NCBI GenBank assembly: GCA_013397455.1
Contig: VYZB01000377.1
Span: forward strand, 131,253-195,252
Reading direction: 5' to 3'
Length of the DNA: 64,000 nucleotides
From: Crotophaga sulcirostris
Taxonomy: Eukaryota; Chordata; Aves; Cuculiformes; Crotophagidae
The translations under genes and the position numbers were made by a program. The first letter of the stretch is position 1; the number at the start of each line of letters is the position of its first letter. The notes beneath the pieces were generated by a model. The model searched no databases, was not told the origin of the DNA, and saw only the letters and a program-made list of their open reading frames with translations. Of this stretch, positions 35,606-49,900 are shown in pieces.

Positions 35606-38600
35606 AAGTGTGATAAATTATTAACTAAATGTAATAACCAATTGCACTGCTAACTTCTAACTCAGAAATACTTGTAATTATCTTTGCTGTCAGAGCAAGC
35701 ACAGAAACACACAAAATTCCAGAGATTCAGAGCAGTTCTCAAAGATTTCAGAGAAGTTTTGACTTGCTTGTACATTTGACAAAGGCAATAGATTAGCTGT
35801 CCACATGCCCAAATTACAGTTGCAATTCCTGTGAAAAACTTGCCAACGAGACCCCACAGACTGCAGCGTTGCACAGAATCTCATCAGAATGGGAGATAAA
35901 GGGCCCACATCAGGAGCTGCAGCCTGCACTGGCATGGGTTTCTCACCCTTCTGTCATGGATCCACATGTGCCAAAATGACGATTTGGCTTTTTGCAAATG
36001 AAACCTACTCAGTGCATCTCCAAAGCATTTTAGTGTGGAGTTCAGCCTTTCAACCATTTGAATGGCAAATCCTTTGTTGTCTTCTAAGGGAGAGCTGTTT
36101 ATATGTCTGACTTGTTCTTTCTTCAAGTTCTATTGGGCATTTTCTGAATAGATAGAGGAAAATATAGAAATAATTGTGTTATAAAATAATAATCATAGTA
36201 ATTATTAACTTGACTCTATTAGTACTTGCAATAATAGTTTCACAGCAACAGAGGTATGTTTTAATATTAGGTTACTGAGAGGTGCCTAATCTCAGACCAA
36301 TACTAAACACAAAGTGAAGCAGTAAACATACTTATTGGAATTATCCAAAATAACAATATTAAGTGTCTAATTCCATCTTTCCTAGCTAACTGATGGGCAA
36401 AATGAACTATTAAGTCTGAGAAAATTTAGAAAACTGTCTAACTGCAGTTATAACCTCATGGTCAAGAACACACACTTCATACATCCATTTTATGAACAGC
36501 TCTGGATTAAGCTCATTATACTGTCTCCAGGCTGCCTAGGTCTCTTACACTTACATTTTCTCCTGTATTGTGAGCACTTCAATATATAGAGTAGGTGAAG
36601 ATTGTGATCCAGTACTTAAAGTATTCATTTCATTTGAAAGATTCCTGCCAACTTGAACTGATGTGTATTTATTTGAACTCTACATAATAAAAATAGGTCA
36701 TCTGATAGCAGTATAGAGTTGCACAATAAAGCTACCAGTGTAGTTAATTTTTCTGCTCGGATTTTCCTTTCCAAGTAGGAGTTTGATTAACTGGGGAAGG
36801 TCCTTGATTGAGTGAGGAAAGGTCTTCAGAAAAGAGCTGCTCCATTTAGGTAGATTATATATTTAGCAGGTATGGTATAGGTGTGACTCCTCCAAATTCT
36901 GCTTAAGATTTGGTAAGACACTATTCTCTTAGAGTAGAATATCAGTGATGACTTCCAAGGTTCAGTCCTTTGCTGTTACCACTCTTCAGTCATATTCCCT
37001 GCTGGATCCCAATTAGCTGTTTATGACCAGTGACACTTGTGTGTGTGAAACAAAGCAGCTCTTATCGCTAACTTTCTTTGTGATCCTTCTCCCTCTGAGC
37101 ACTGAAGTGTAGCATTAATGCTTTCTCTATTCAAGGGCTTCCTAGATGCCTTAAATGTATGGATGAAATTAATTTTTTTTTTTTACAGTGAGGACAGGTG
37201 AGGGATGAACACTAGCAAAGGAATCATCCTTATCCTGCCTCATTACGGAGTCTCAGTTTTGAGATGGAGAAATCACCTCTTCAGAAACTCAGACTCAAAA
37301 GGTACTTCATTAGCCTCTGCACTGAGATTGCCAATGAGTGCCAATTAGTTCCAGGAGGCATTTGTTGCTGTAACAGAAATGCCTTCACTGATAGAAATGC
37401 TAATGATAGCAGGGGAATGCTGCCTGGGCTAGGCTCACCGGGTCTTATGTATATTATCTTGGCTGAATATTTAGTGATTTTGTAAACTGTGCGAAGTCGT
37501 GCTACTTGGACTACGTGCAGATCTCTTTCACCTGTGATGTGCCTGAGTCAGCTTTCTGTATTTGACATGTACTTCCTGATCAAGGTTAGTCTCTTGATTT
37601 CTCTAATCATCGATGTTTGTCTGTTACTTCATTGCAACCATACCGAAGAAAGTCTGGTCCCTCACTGGTCTCAGATTTATGTAATTTATTAGTCCGATTC
37701 TGCACAGGAGAAAAAGAGTATTTCTTATTTAATATGTGTTTATTTGCTTTACATTTAACTTTATTGCATTTTATATATTAATATATATTAATACCTATTT
37801 ATTGTCTTTAGATTTTCTTCATTTCTTTCTGTGATTCCAGTAGTTTTTCCTAACATACAAATTTTCCTTCAGAATTAATACAAAGTACCAATAAGATGTC
37901 AGCACCTTGTCATTTTGTTGTTCAACTTTTCCGTCTTTCCAGTTAAGAAATATATTTCTTGAGTATGTGCCCATACCATTTTCATTAGTCCATTAAAAGA
38001 AATACCTTATGCCTTCATGTCCATTATTTATTTTTTGCATAATGCTCTAACATCACTTCCAGCTCAAAGTTTGCTGTAGATTTTACTTTATCTGATAGTA
38101 AACATTTAGTAGAGTTATGCTAAAGGTATGGAAAGGCATTAATTGTTGTAAGGTAAGTTTTCACCTGTCTCCTACCAATGTATTTGTACTTGCATTATAA
38201 CAGGAAGAGGCAGCCTCTTCAGTGACAAAACATAACATTATATCAAATTGCCCAAGCAACTTTGCCTGTCGTTTCTCCTGAAGCAGGAGCACTGCTGCAA
38301 GTGTCCTCTGCCCTGCTCTTTCACAGGACGGGGCACATTTGCTTGCACTTCCAGTATGATTTACCATTTCCATAAAGCTGATCTTGCCACAAACACCAGC
38401 TTCACAAAGTCAGTCTGTGATAATTCAACATTAGTGTGTATCTCGGAACAAGCAAGTCAATGTGAACAGAAAATATAGCTAAGCTTGAAGGTTTTCACTG
38501 GGGAGAATCAAGTTGCTATAGGAAAATACTGCTGACTAATAGCACCTTATCCTGTCAGCTTCCAGAAAGGTCTTTAAGTATGCTTTTAGCTTGTCCTGAT

Positions 38601-39963
38601 TGTTAAGTCAAACATTTTACACACCTTTTAAGGAGCATGTTTTATCATCCAATAGGTCTGGTTGGGGGCACCCAGAGGAAGTATAGTTGTGATTCACCCA
38701 ACAGACCATTTGCTAGCTTTCATTCCACAATGTGATCACACTTGATTACATACATGTATTATCTGTATCCAGGCTCAAGCATAAGTTTAGATTTACTCTC
38801 ACTGGCAATTGACATTAAAGTCTTCTCATTTTAATAATAATAGTACCTATCATAGGGCATAGATTCTGCTTGGTGAAGGATGAGAATTCAGGGACACGAG
38901 AGTTTTAGGAAAAGAAATGAAAACCACAGGTTCCTCTCAGATTTTATAACAACAAAGCTGAATATATATATGGAAATACGGGGTCACTGTTCTGCAAGAT
39001 GCTCAAAAATCTGCTGGCCAAGCCTGTGTGCAGCTGATCCATGTGTTGAGAAGAGAGGATTGGATGGGATCACCTCCTGGAGTCCCTTTCAAATTAAATT
39101 AATCAGTCACTGCAGAACTGGATTAACGTGTTTTACAGTGAAACTATTTGAATGTGCATAGTCTTCTAAATTAAGAAGGAAAAGAAGAGAAAACTAATAA
39201 CACTCTCTTAAAAAATAATAAACTTAATAAATAAATATAAATCTCATCTCTGAGTATATTATTTAGTCCTAAATATTTAGCTTGATAAGGTCTTAAGGTG
39301 CTGTTCTGGTAATGTGGGTTCTTTTGTGTGTGTTGTGTCGTCTCCCCTTTTGTATTTGCCTTTATATTCTGCAAATATTTAAGCAAAAATATTCTTTATC
39401 TTACTTTCTTCATAGCATGAATTTGTTTTTATTGAAGTTCCAGTAGTCTCACAAGATAATGTAATGTAATTTTAAACATCTTTTTGTGTGATTCATATTT
39501 TTCTTGCATTTGTAAAGTGGTGATATTGAAGGAAAGGAAATTGCGAACAAGACAGTGAATTAGTGGTAAAATCAGTATAGGGAACTTATATAGATTTAGC
39601 CTAAGAATTTGTAGAAAGTAGTGTTTCACAGACGCGACTTCTGATTTACTTGAGTACAGAGAAGCTATGCTATGAGCCAGGTTGTGGGCGAAGATTTGAT
39701 TGTTGTAGAAGTTTCATATTTGGAAACAAATAACACATTTTAAAGAAAGAGAACTGCCTAGCTCAAGAAACCAGACTGTGCTCTGGGGAAAGGCTAACAG
39801 CTTTGTAATTTGGAAATTGCCTAAACCAGTTTGCTTAGACGAGGTAAATGCAAACACCTACAGTAATGGTGAAAACAAAGAAAAAAAACCATATTTCTGA
39901 ACAATTACAGGTTTTTTCCTTAGCTTTGAGAAATAATGGTTTAGAAACTGCAAATGGATTTAC

Positions 39964-39978
39964 ATATATATATATATT
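39964..39978. repeat. (TA)n tract
   Basis: An alternating AT run of about 15 bases. Confidence 0.8.
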
Positions 39979-41606
39979 CAGTGGGGTTAAAAGAGGCTTA
40001 TTTCCTTCTTAAAAACAAGACAGTAGAGAAAAAAAGGCCTGTCTGAGGGGTACATGACATAGAAGATCATCTTTGAATTAGCTTCTCCCCACTTTATCTG
40101 TGTATATTAATTTTCCTCTAGTTGGAATTGCTTACTTAGTCTAGGGTCCAGGCAAAAATTGTTCCTTCCTCTTTGGTGGTGCTTTGAAATTCTACAACTG
40201 CATTTCTTGTATAATTGTATTTTGAATTAGATTTAGATTCAAAACAAAAGTGAGGTGTATCACCAACCTTTTACAGGGCTGGTTTCAAAACCAAAATAAG
40301 CCGTGCAGCATGCAAGCTTCCACTTTGCAAGTCACCCAGCATGGCAGATCATAAAATACTCTTGAGTGATAAAAATGATGACGTAAAGAAACAATGCATA
40401 TAATGGTGCTTGGATAACATCTTAGTAACTGTAGGCCCTCGCTTATTGATTTAATTTTTGTAGGGAATTGGGCAGAATTTCTCAGCTCTAGTATACATTA
40501 GAGGAGTCATTTTGTTTTGTAAAGGAGAAAAAGAACAAGGTAGTTCTAAATAAGCCCAAGTCTGATGTATTCTGTATTAGTGAATAGCTTTCCTCTTGGA
40601 GAATTCAGTGAAAATTTCTTTGGATTTATGAGGTGATAAAGTTAAATTATACTTACTCTATCTTATTAAAGAAGGAAAACAAGCTGCCTAGCCTGTCATA
40701 AGTTATTATGTGTGATCTTGCATCCCCATGAAATTGTCAGAGTATTAGCGCTCTGGGAGTCCTAGATGGTGGGTTTATCTACTCTGGTGCCTCTTGGGCA
40801 TGACATTGAGGGTTGAACTCTTTAGCCTGTGCTGGGAGACTTGTGATATCTATGGAGGCTGCTGTTGCCCCATGCAGCCTAGCTGCTAAGCTTGCAACAC
40901 TTGAACTGTAATTTCTCAATATGGGATGTGTTTTGTAGGAATCTGGTTTCAGGTGACTCTTATCGAGGGTGTTTTTCCTTAGTGATTACTACGGTGTTTT
41001 CTGATGTCTTCCATACTTCCTCCTACTCCCTCAATTCAAATTAATACAGGATATAGAGATATTTTCCTGTAATGCATTTACTGAGACTGTTCTTTTACTA
41101 GAAATTTGTTAGGGTTGTCAATCCGTAAAAGGTTAAAAACTTCTGATGTTGAGTAGTTTCCCACACTTTCCAAAGGTCTTCCCAGTCCACGTGGACTCTA
41201 AATATTAACACAGCTGCTTATATAGAACTGTTATTAATACCAGTGGCAGAATTGGAATATTTTTGTGCTAAATATGTACACTTACAGATGCAGGATGGTA
41301 GATTGTTTTTTGTAAGTCTTCAGTAAAAATAAAAGTAAAAAACCTCATTTCTACAGTCTTAACCTTTTTCTTTTTTTTTTTTTTCTTTATGTCCTCTTTT
41401 CAACTTGTCTGTGCCCATTAAATATTGAAAACTGTCTACACTAAGAAACAGTTTAGGAATTCATTTAATTTTTCTCCCTCAGAGTTTTACTAAACTTCCT
41501 CCCGACAGAGAGATGCTTTCATGTATTAATTTCTGGGAATAGTTTGCTCTCCAACACCCAGAGAAGATTTCCCTAATCAGAGGATAGACCTAAATACATA
41601 GACATT

Positions 41607-41635
41607 TTTCATCACTAATATGTTTCATCACTAAT
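41607..41635. repeat. 13-base direct repeat
   Basis: TTTCATCACTAAT occurs at 41607-41619 and 41623-41635, separated by ATG. Confidence 0.9.
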
Positions 41636-42341
41636 GAATTAATTAGTGCTGTTCTCCAGAGGAGAAATATTTTGCAAATTTTAATGTGGATTTCTATGAA
41701 ATCCCATGACTCAATAAACAGCACAATGTCATCAACTCGACTAATAGAAGATGAGGGAGAGTGGAGTAGGTTGTTTGGTTTGGCACATTTTCTTTTTCAA
41801 ATGTCTGTCTTAAAGACAGGCTCAGAAAGAGCCTGTTGTCGCATTGGTCATAGGAAAGTGATCAACATGGTCAGTGATAAGTGGTATTTAAATTACTTAA
41901 GAGAATGGGTCCTTTATTTTATGGAGGTTTTTTATATTATTATTATTATTTGCTAAACAAATGAAATATTTCTGTTTAACAAACAAGCCCATTTTGTGTA
42001 TCAAAGCAGATCTCTTTCTGGATTTATTCTTTTGTATCAAAGAGTACATTAATTATAAGTTATTCTTATAAAATTTAGACAGATTTAGGTGATTTTATTT
42101 TGAATTGATTAGCTGAATAATATAAAACATGACAGGATCAACTTCATGGGATATACATTCATCTGCTGGAGTTCAGTGTGTGTATGTGTCTGGTCCAGCG
42201 ATCTAAAATCTCATATCAGACTTTCGAAACGGACATCAAACTGCTGAATTTGGTTTCTTTCTGACTCACTGGTGCAGACTAGCTCAGCACTGTTTTACAA
42301 CTAAACAGGCATAGATATAGAGTGTTTACTTCTTCTGATTT

Positions 42342-42379
42342 TAAAAGATAATAATACAAATAAAAGATAATAATACAAA
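42342..42379. repeat. 19-base exact tandem duplication
   Basis: TAAAAGATAATAATACAAA occurs twice in succession (42342-42360 and 42361-42379). Confidence 0.95.
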
Positions 42380-43784
42380 AAATTAAAAAGGGTAACAGAT
42401 GTCTTAGCTGCTACAGGCAAGTGAAAATGCAAATAATTTGAAATTATATTAAGTTATGGTTAGTGGTTACTCATCAGCTAAAGTAGTTTATGTTGGTAAA
42501 ACGTAGCTGGTTTATTTCCCTTAGGAGACAAATTTTCCCAACACAATCCTTGTAAAAGTCCCTCTTGGTGAAATAATTCCATCTTTAAAATAAATACCAA
42601 AGCCCCCTTCCAAAGAAAGAATAATTAGTATTTCAATTTATTTGCTAGACTAGGCAGCTAATGCAGCTTCTACAAAGTATTCATTGAGTGCATTGTTAGG
42701 ACTAGATAATGTGTTTCCAAATTATACAGACTGTCAGTATTAACAAAACTGCTTTGCTAGTCCTGTTTGGGCACTGTGATATCATTAAAACCACCATTTA
42801 TGTACGGCTTGATCCTGTTAGTGGAAGATGGTGATCTAATTTTTAGTTATCGTAAGCTATGTATGACTCTCAGAAGACATGTCTCCTGCATGATTTATTG
42901 AAAATTCATGCCTGTCTCTCACACTAGAAAAGAACGTGTTTCTTTTATTTTTAACCTATTTTTCTGTTTTATTATGTTTTAGTCAGAAGAGAACAAAATA
43001 ATTTTAATTATAGCTACCAAGTCTTTCTTTCCTACTGCAGGACATAGTAACATCAGTAAGTTATTCATATTTTAAGTTAGAAGTGTAAGGCCCCATGAGG
43101 GCTGTAAATGAGGGAAAGGCAGTAACAAATTCAGATTGAGAGACAGAGCTTTATAGCCAAACGCCACTTTGCAGTAGAATTTTTTTTCAGAGCTGTTATG
43201 AACTACTGACCGAGGGTCTGTAATGGGAAAGCTGACGGTAAGTAGGACAATGTGAGTGGAGCTCTGTGGAGAATAGTTTTGTGGCTGTGAACTAAAATGT
43301 AGCCTACACATCTGGTCAGAGGCACGTGTCACTGACAGAATAAGAACCTTGGTGATTTCCTAAATGACATTAAAATTAATGCTATACTTCCATCACTTTG
43401 CTTTTGCTACCCTGCCACATGGTTTTCCATATTTTACAGTGCACACATCATTTGAGTTCTGAAGAAAATTTGCTTAGTCAAAAAGTCAGCTGTATTCAAA
43501 TTATTCATAAGGGAAATTGCATCTTAGGCAATTAAAATGTGTGCTGGGTAAAAGAAAATGTTGCTTCCTGAAAGGAAAAAGCAGAAGCTTCCTATATGAG
43601 AAATCTTATTACAAATTATTTTCTGTTACTAAGCACCTAAGCACCTTATATTAAAAGTAAACTTTTTCTAGCCAGAGAGGAACCATACAAGGGCATGGGG
43701 GCAGGGGAAAAAAAAGAGTTTGCATTGATGTTTTTCTTTTTCCACTTGTGATATAGACTCTTCCACATCTATCCTGCCCCTCCT

Positions 43785-43805
43785 CCCCCCCCCCCAAAAA
43801 AAAAA
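43785..43805. repeat. poly-C / poly-A homopolymer junction
   Basis: Eleven C followed directly by ten A on the plus strand. Length is likely unstable and error-prone in assemblies. Confidence 0.85.
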
Positions 43806-46592
43806 TAATCTGCTGCTTCTGTAAGGTATTGTGCATTAGTTTTATTTTCATATGATTTTATATGCTAAATATGATCTATTCTGCACAAATTAATGTCTCT
43901 TTGAGCATCACCTGCAGTTATATGGATGATGGGAGAGCAAGGCTGATGTGATCAGGTTTTGGATTCTGGAATTGTGTTCCCCATATGGCACTGGGGTTCA
44001 TTTACTTGAAGAAATGTGGGGAAAATGGACGTAGAACAAACATGGCACTCTTATCAGCAATTTTTGACAATTTACTAGGAAGGGAAATGAACTAGACTAT
44101 ATTTAAAATTATTCTGAGAGAATAAGGTAGTGCACCATGTGTCTTTTGCCCCCTTAGAATATAAATTACCCCACGTGAACCATTAAAAAAAAATGAATTC
44201 TGTTATATGCATGTCTACTCGTTGGTCTGCAATTTATGTCCCTTACAGCAAAATTGCATTATTTGGGTTGTCTTTTCCTTATAAATTAATGACCCATGTA
44301 AACCTTCTCTTCAAGTTTTCTTCATTGAAGTTCACAAATCTGCATTGAAAAAGTGGATGAACTTAAAATATAACCCCCACCTATGATTAATGGTTGCTCT
44401 TCCTACTTGTAGAGAAACTATTTTTGTTCGTTTCCAGTATTCTGTGCCTGAAGTGGCTAAAAGTTAACTTCATTCCTGTTGATTCTGTGCCAGTCAATGC
44501 CACAGATTTAAAGATTTCCTAAATTTCTGGGTCCTAGATATTTTTCGGTTGTGCGCAAGCTTCTGGCTACAAAAGTGCTGAGTACAAAAGTGATATATAT
44601 ATTTTTTTTTAATATATAGAAACTAGCAGAGGTTGACCTGTAGCATCTCTTTATGTATAGGTGAAGGGGCAGAGATGGGGGTGGCATGGAAACTGGTCCT
44701 TTTTTTGGTGGGTTGTAGCCAGGGTATGTGGATGCAGCAGTGCATGTGAGCCATGCGGACAAAGATTTGGTTTCTTCTTACTCGATCCATTCAACAGAAA
44801 GAGAGGGCAAAGAATGCTCCAGCACTATCCCATGTACCATGCTTCCTTGGAGATGGAGGAGACAAAACTGTTTCAGCTTTTACTTTCAGAAAACATTGGA
44901 TATATGGAGAAAATTATTTTTTGGTCTATTTGTAACCTATCTGCTGGTTTGCTTTTTAAATTTATTTTTTTTTCCCTTCCCACATATTTTAACCTGTTCA
45001 GTCCATTTCTGCAGTGGAATCAAATGGAAAACTTCAGGCTGTATCATACAATCGATTTCCAAGAAAAGTCTTATTGGATTTTGCAGGGAATTGTTTTAAA
45101 AATCAATGGCATAATATGATCCAAAATAATAAAAAGAGAGCAAAGAGTTCATCCATGACCCATGATATTGAAAAAAACATTAGTTTAGTTGAACCACGCA
45201 GAGCATGCATTGAGCAGTGCTACACATGCCTTGTTCACAGGCAGAATGCCCTTATTTTAACACAGTTTGTTTACTTGAACAGAGGAGTACTTCATCCGAG
45301 GAATGGAGACTAAAACCTACCTTGTAGTTAGAGTTTATCCAAATTCTTGAATTAGGTCTATAAATTCTAGATATTTTTCAGTGAAAAGCAGAACCTAAAT
45401 TTTAGTATTTTAATGAAAAAATAAAGATTATTTAATATTTGTATTTTTTCTTACAACAGTATGAAAATAATATACTCATAATCTTAAAATAATTCCACTC
45501 AGGGATAGCGTGTTTCTGTGCTTGGGAGAATTATTCTAACCTTCTGTGATGTCAATTTAAGGTACAAAATCAAATTGAAAACCACACCAAGCAAGGTCAG
45601 AGCTATTGTGCATTTTAAAATGTTTTTTATGAAAGTCTAAGGTTGTAAGTACAGGGTTTTTAAATTTATAATTTATTTGTAGAGTTTTATTGTTTTTGAA
45701 TGACATAGATATATCTTTCAACATTTTGCTGTTGCTATCTCTCTTCTACTTTATATTCCTCAAAATTGAAGGCCCTCATTTTGCCTTGAATTTGATCTTC
45801 CAAATTACAATTCAAACCTCTCTTCAGTAAACAAATTCCACTCTTTTCTTTTGATTAACATTTTTATCCTTTCTATATCAAGTCCTGACCCCATATTTTC
45901 CTATTTTGAAGAATTATAACCAGAAGTCTGATTTTGAAGCTAGAGATTTTTTTACTTTTCTGGTGCAGATTAGATAACTCACAAAAGACCAACTGGTATT
46001 TACGACCAGGTGAAAAGGAAGCCAGTTTATTATATATTAGCTGTATAGTTACAAACAAGAGTATAAATGGGACATTTTAGCAGCTTCTCTGATTAATCCT
46101 TTGTTTAGTTCAAAGCACGTTATTTGGTGCTATCAAAACAGGCACATCTATTATATAAGCTAGCATTTTAAATAAATACCACATACAGCCAGTGACTGCT
46201 TATTAAAATGTTCGTAACCTACTTTGTATCTACAGCCAGCTTTCTAACGAAACCAGAGTTAAATAGGCTTGTGAGGGGAAATAAAAAATAAATCAAAACA
46301 ATAACACAAACCTTTGAACCAATGACCCTATTTTATTGTCCAAATGGGACAATAAATCAGGCAAACTTGAGCAATGCACAGTGAATATGAGAGAAGCAGA
46401 AAGAGAAGGAAAATAAATAGCTCAAGATCTAACCAACATTTTGGGCACAATTTCCCTTTCTAAATTCTTTATTAAAATAATTTTGAATTTTAATATATGA
46501 CAGTTCTTGAGTCTTTAACTAATAATGCCTTCTTTAATTTGTTGGGTCATTATTTCAACTGTTTAAGAGAAAATTCCTTGGTTTTGATATAT

Positions 46593-46952
46593 GCTGGGGA
46601 CTCCAGAACTAGACACAATACTCCAGGTGGAGTCTTGCAAGAACAGAGGGGGAGAATCCCCTCCCTCACCCTGCTGGCCACGCTTCTTTTGATGCAGCCC
46701 AGGACACGGTCGGCCTTCTGGGCTGCAAGTGCGCATTGCTAGATCATGTCGATCAACCATCACTCCCAGGGCCTTCTCAGCAGGGCTGCTCTCAATCCCT
46801 TAAACCCCTAGCCTTTATTGATACTGCAGATTGCCCAGATCCAGGTTTGGGACCTTCCACTTGGCCTTGTTAAACCTCATGAGGTTCACACACGCCTACT
46901 TCTTCAGCTTGGCCAGATCCCTCTGGATGAAAACCCGTCCCTCTGGTGTGAC
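46593..46952 (-). mobile_element. CR1 LINE fragment, old
   Basis: About 360 bases of CR1 in reverse orientation, with neither end of the element present. On the minus strand, family motifs survive in pieces: RDLAKL, NLMRFNKAKWKV (cf. the FNK..C.VLH segment of CR1), GIESSPAEKALGV, then frame-broken remnants of the [17 protein letters not shown] and STWSIV parts. Several stops and at least one frameshift are present. It comes from a different and older lineage than the 34.7-kb copy. Confidence 0.88.
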
Positions 46953-49900
46953 ATGTTATAAAGCAAGAAAAAACACCTCAACTGCAATTTGGAGGTTTGT
47001 TCCAACTCCTACTGAAGCCAGTAATAGCCTATATCTTCAGTTAAGTGGATGAAGGATCTGGCACCAATGAATGTGCCATGTTTCTTGCTCAACATGTGTA
47101 TAGTGACACCAGAAGCACATATCTTTAAATTTAATTTCTTTTCTTTTTCCTCCCCTTTCACCATCTTGTTTTAGCTACTTGTTTTTTTCCATAAGTGCTG
47201 CAAAATTTAAGAGTGATTGGAACTTCAACATATCATCTTCCAAATGGTTTCTGCACAAAGATATGACAGAAAAAATTGATTTTCGCTTTTCATCAATATT
47301 TTTAATTTGTAACACATATTTTGCAGTAAAAGAAGATGCATCACCCAGGATTTTTCTCAGCATTCCTGAAACAAAGTACATTAAAAGCTACTAGCATGGA
47401 AGTTTCAGCTTAGTAATTTACAACCTACAAAGGGATTTTTTTCTCAGAGTGGTATCTGTCAGTGAACCATGTATTATACATAGATGATGGACAATTCACT
47501 CATTGGGTGTAGGCTTTTTGACATTTCTCCTCAAGTTTTGAGACTCGGAATTAATTTTGACCAAGGCTTTTTGGACCTTTCCAAATTTGCATCCATTATT
47601 TACCTGTTCCCAAATGGGCTCTGGTAAACAGTGATGAACACAGCAGCCCCTTCATAAACTCATTTTGTTATTACTGGTAGAATTTGAAGTATCAGTTAGG
47701 TCGGTTTTGTGCAAATAATAGCTCATCTCCAAAATTTCTTATACAGAAAAGTTAACTATGGCTCTTTCATGTATTGTCACACATTGTTTTTTACCTGGCT
47801 AGCAGCAAGACTTATAAACTGATCCACAAAGCTGCTCTGATCCTGCATGCCTCCTCCACTTACAGGGTTAGCTCGGGTAGTAGGGAAGAAGCTTTGGATC
47901 TGCTGGGAGATCATGTTTTCTAGCAAGTAGTGATGCTGTTCTCCATCTTTTCTGGATGAATTTGCTTGTCTATATTTGTCAAAATTTTGCTTTGATATTT
48001 ACATTCAGTTAAGTGTTACTGTATATCAAAATTCCTTTTCCTGGAATTAGAAGTGGGAATTATCTTCTGGGAGAGGTAAAATTAAAGCAGTTTATGCCAG
48101 CTTAACAAGGCAGATGAACAAAACACATTTTCAATCCCATTTATCTCTTAAACCTTCACAGGATCCTCAAGAAATTACTTTTACTTAAAGATATATCAGA
48201 AGAGCTGTGTTAGAGCTTGTAGAAGACTTTAAATGTACTTTTACTGGAAACTCAAATTCTAATCATGTGTGCTTTATCATGGCCTTTTTTTGGCTAGGGT
48301 AGGTTACAATATATATGTATATATCATACCAAAAAGTGTAAGTAATAACAGATATAAGGGAGACTGGAGGAAATCTAACATAACATATAACCTTTTCCCA
48401 AAAATGATTGTCTAAGGGTTCTCGGGGAGTTCTAATGACAAAGAACTTATAACTTTACCTCAATAGTTTTAACTTTTTTTTTTAAGAAATGATATTTATT
48501 CAGTTCTTCCTTGTTTTAGTTAAAATAATTTCAGCTCATGTTCAATACAAATCTTTAGTTCATATATCTAAACACTACTTTCCTTACATTCAGATGCATA
48601 TTGTAAAGAGTTATGAAAATTATATCACTCATTTACTCTTTATTGGTGTTCCACAATACAGGAATGTGTATTCTGAGTGCCTAAATATTCTCTATATCAA
48701 CCTTGAGAATGTACTGTACAACTGTAGACCAATAAATCTGAGCCTATTTTTTTACTATAACACAAGAAAAGCAAATCTAAGCACAGCAAGAAAACTAATG
48801 TTTTTATTAGTTGTGGCTCTTCCTTTCTTACCTTTTTTTTCAAGTTTTCATTTTCTTTCCAAGAGTGATCACTCTTGAGTTACATACTTATTTTTTTATT
48901 GTTTTCACACACTAAATAAGTTTAAGCTGCTAAATTTATCTTAGAAGAATTAATTTATCTATATTGGAACCTAATTCTGGACAATCTAAAACTAAATTTT
49001 CAATTTACTTATTTATGTGTCTAAGGCACAGTTCCAATACAGTCTCTTTATTTCTGTTTGAATTTGTCCATTTCTTTATGTCTGTTAATAAATTACCGTA
49101 ATAAATTCACTGGTTATAGGACTTATGTATAGTGTAGATGTGGTCAGAAATAAGAGGGTCATACTGAGATAACAAGCAGACCGACTGGCTGGGAAATGAA
49201 ACTCAAATTTCAAAAGGGAAACTGAAATATCTCATTCAAGGGTATAAGACCTGGATCTTGAGGCTGTGTTTGTCTCTGTTTTCACCATACTGGGGCTGCA
49301 AAGCCTGCACATGAGCTAGCACTGATCCAGTGCATGAGTAAGGACACAAGGACTGCACTCCTTCATTTATTTTGAAATTGAATTTAAATAATCATGTTGG
49401 GTGACAGTGATGAAAAAACATCACAAAGCATTCCCTCATTATCTCCAAATATAATATGTAATAGATAGTTAGGACCCTAGCTAACAATTGGGCACAGGAA
49501 ACTGTAGATCTTACAGCCAAATCAAATTAGAAATCAATGTGTTTTCCCTACTTTTTTTACAGCAAAGCATTGAAAAAAGCCATGACATTTTAGTCATTTA
49601 GGAATGATAAATTAAACTGATCTCTGTGGGCTAGTCTGCACCCCTAAGCACGACAGCTCTAAGGAGGAATGTGTCGGAAGGAGAGGATGGAAATAATGGA
49701 AAAAAGGAGCAAAGAGAGGGGGAGATTGCAGAGGTAGGTGGCAGTTAGTTGGTACACAAACTTGTGGGACGAAGTCAGTCCGTACTGAGTTGCAACCCAA
49801 ATACCTCGGAGGAAGCCTCAAACAGGGCAATACCCAGCACTCATTATTGTTTCTACCAAAAAGAGAATATGTACATCTCTAGTGGACTGTATAAATGCAA

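Larger units (their letters stand above)
35606..46592. other. AT-rich spacer, no confident gene
   Basis: No transposon recognised. A somewhat GC-richer block at 35.66-36.13 kb has overlapping minus-strand open frames in several frames. A 152-codon plus-strand frame sits at 44661-45119. Small tandem duplications occur at 41607-41635 and 42342-42379, a (TA)n at 39964-39978, and a C11-A10 junction at 43785-43805. Confidence 0.6.

Noticed and set aside
48489..48878. 129-codon plus-strand frame
   Set aside because: Composition is dominated by I, F, Y, N, L and S from AT-rich DNA. No motif, promoter or splice context was found.
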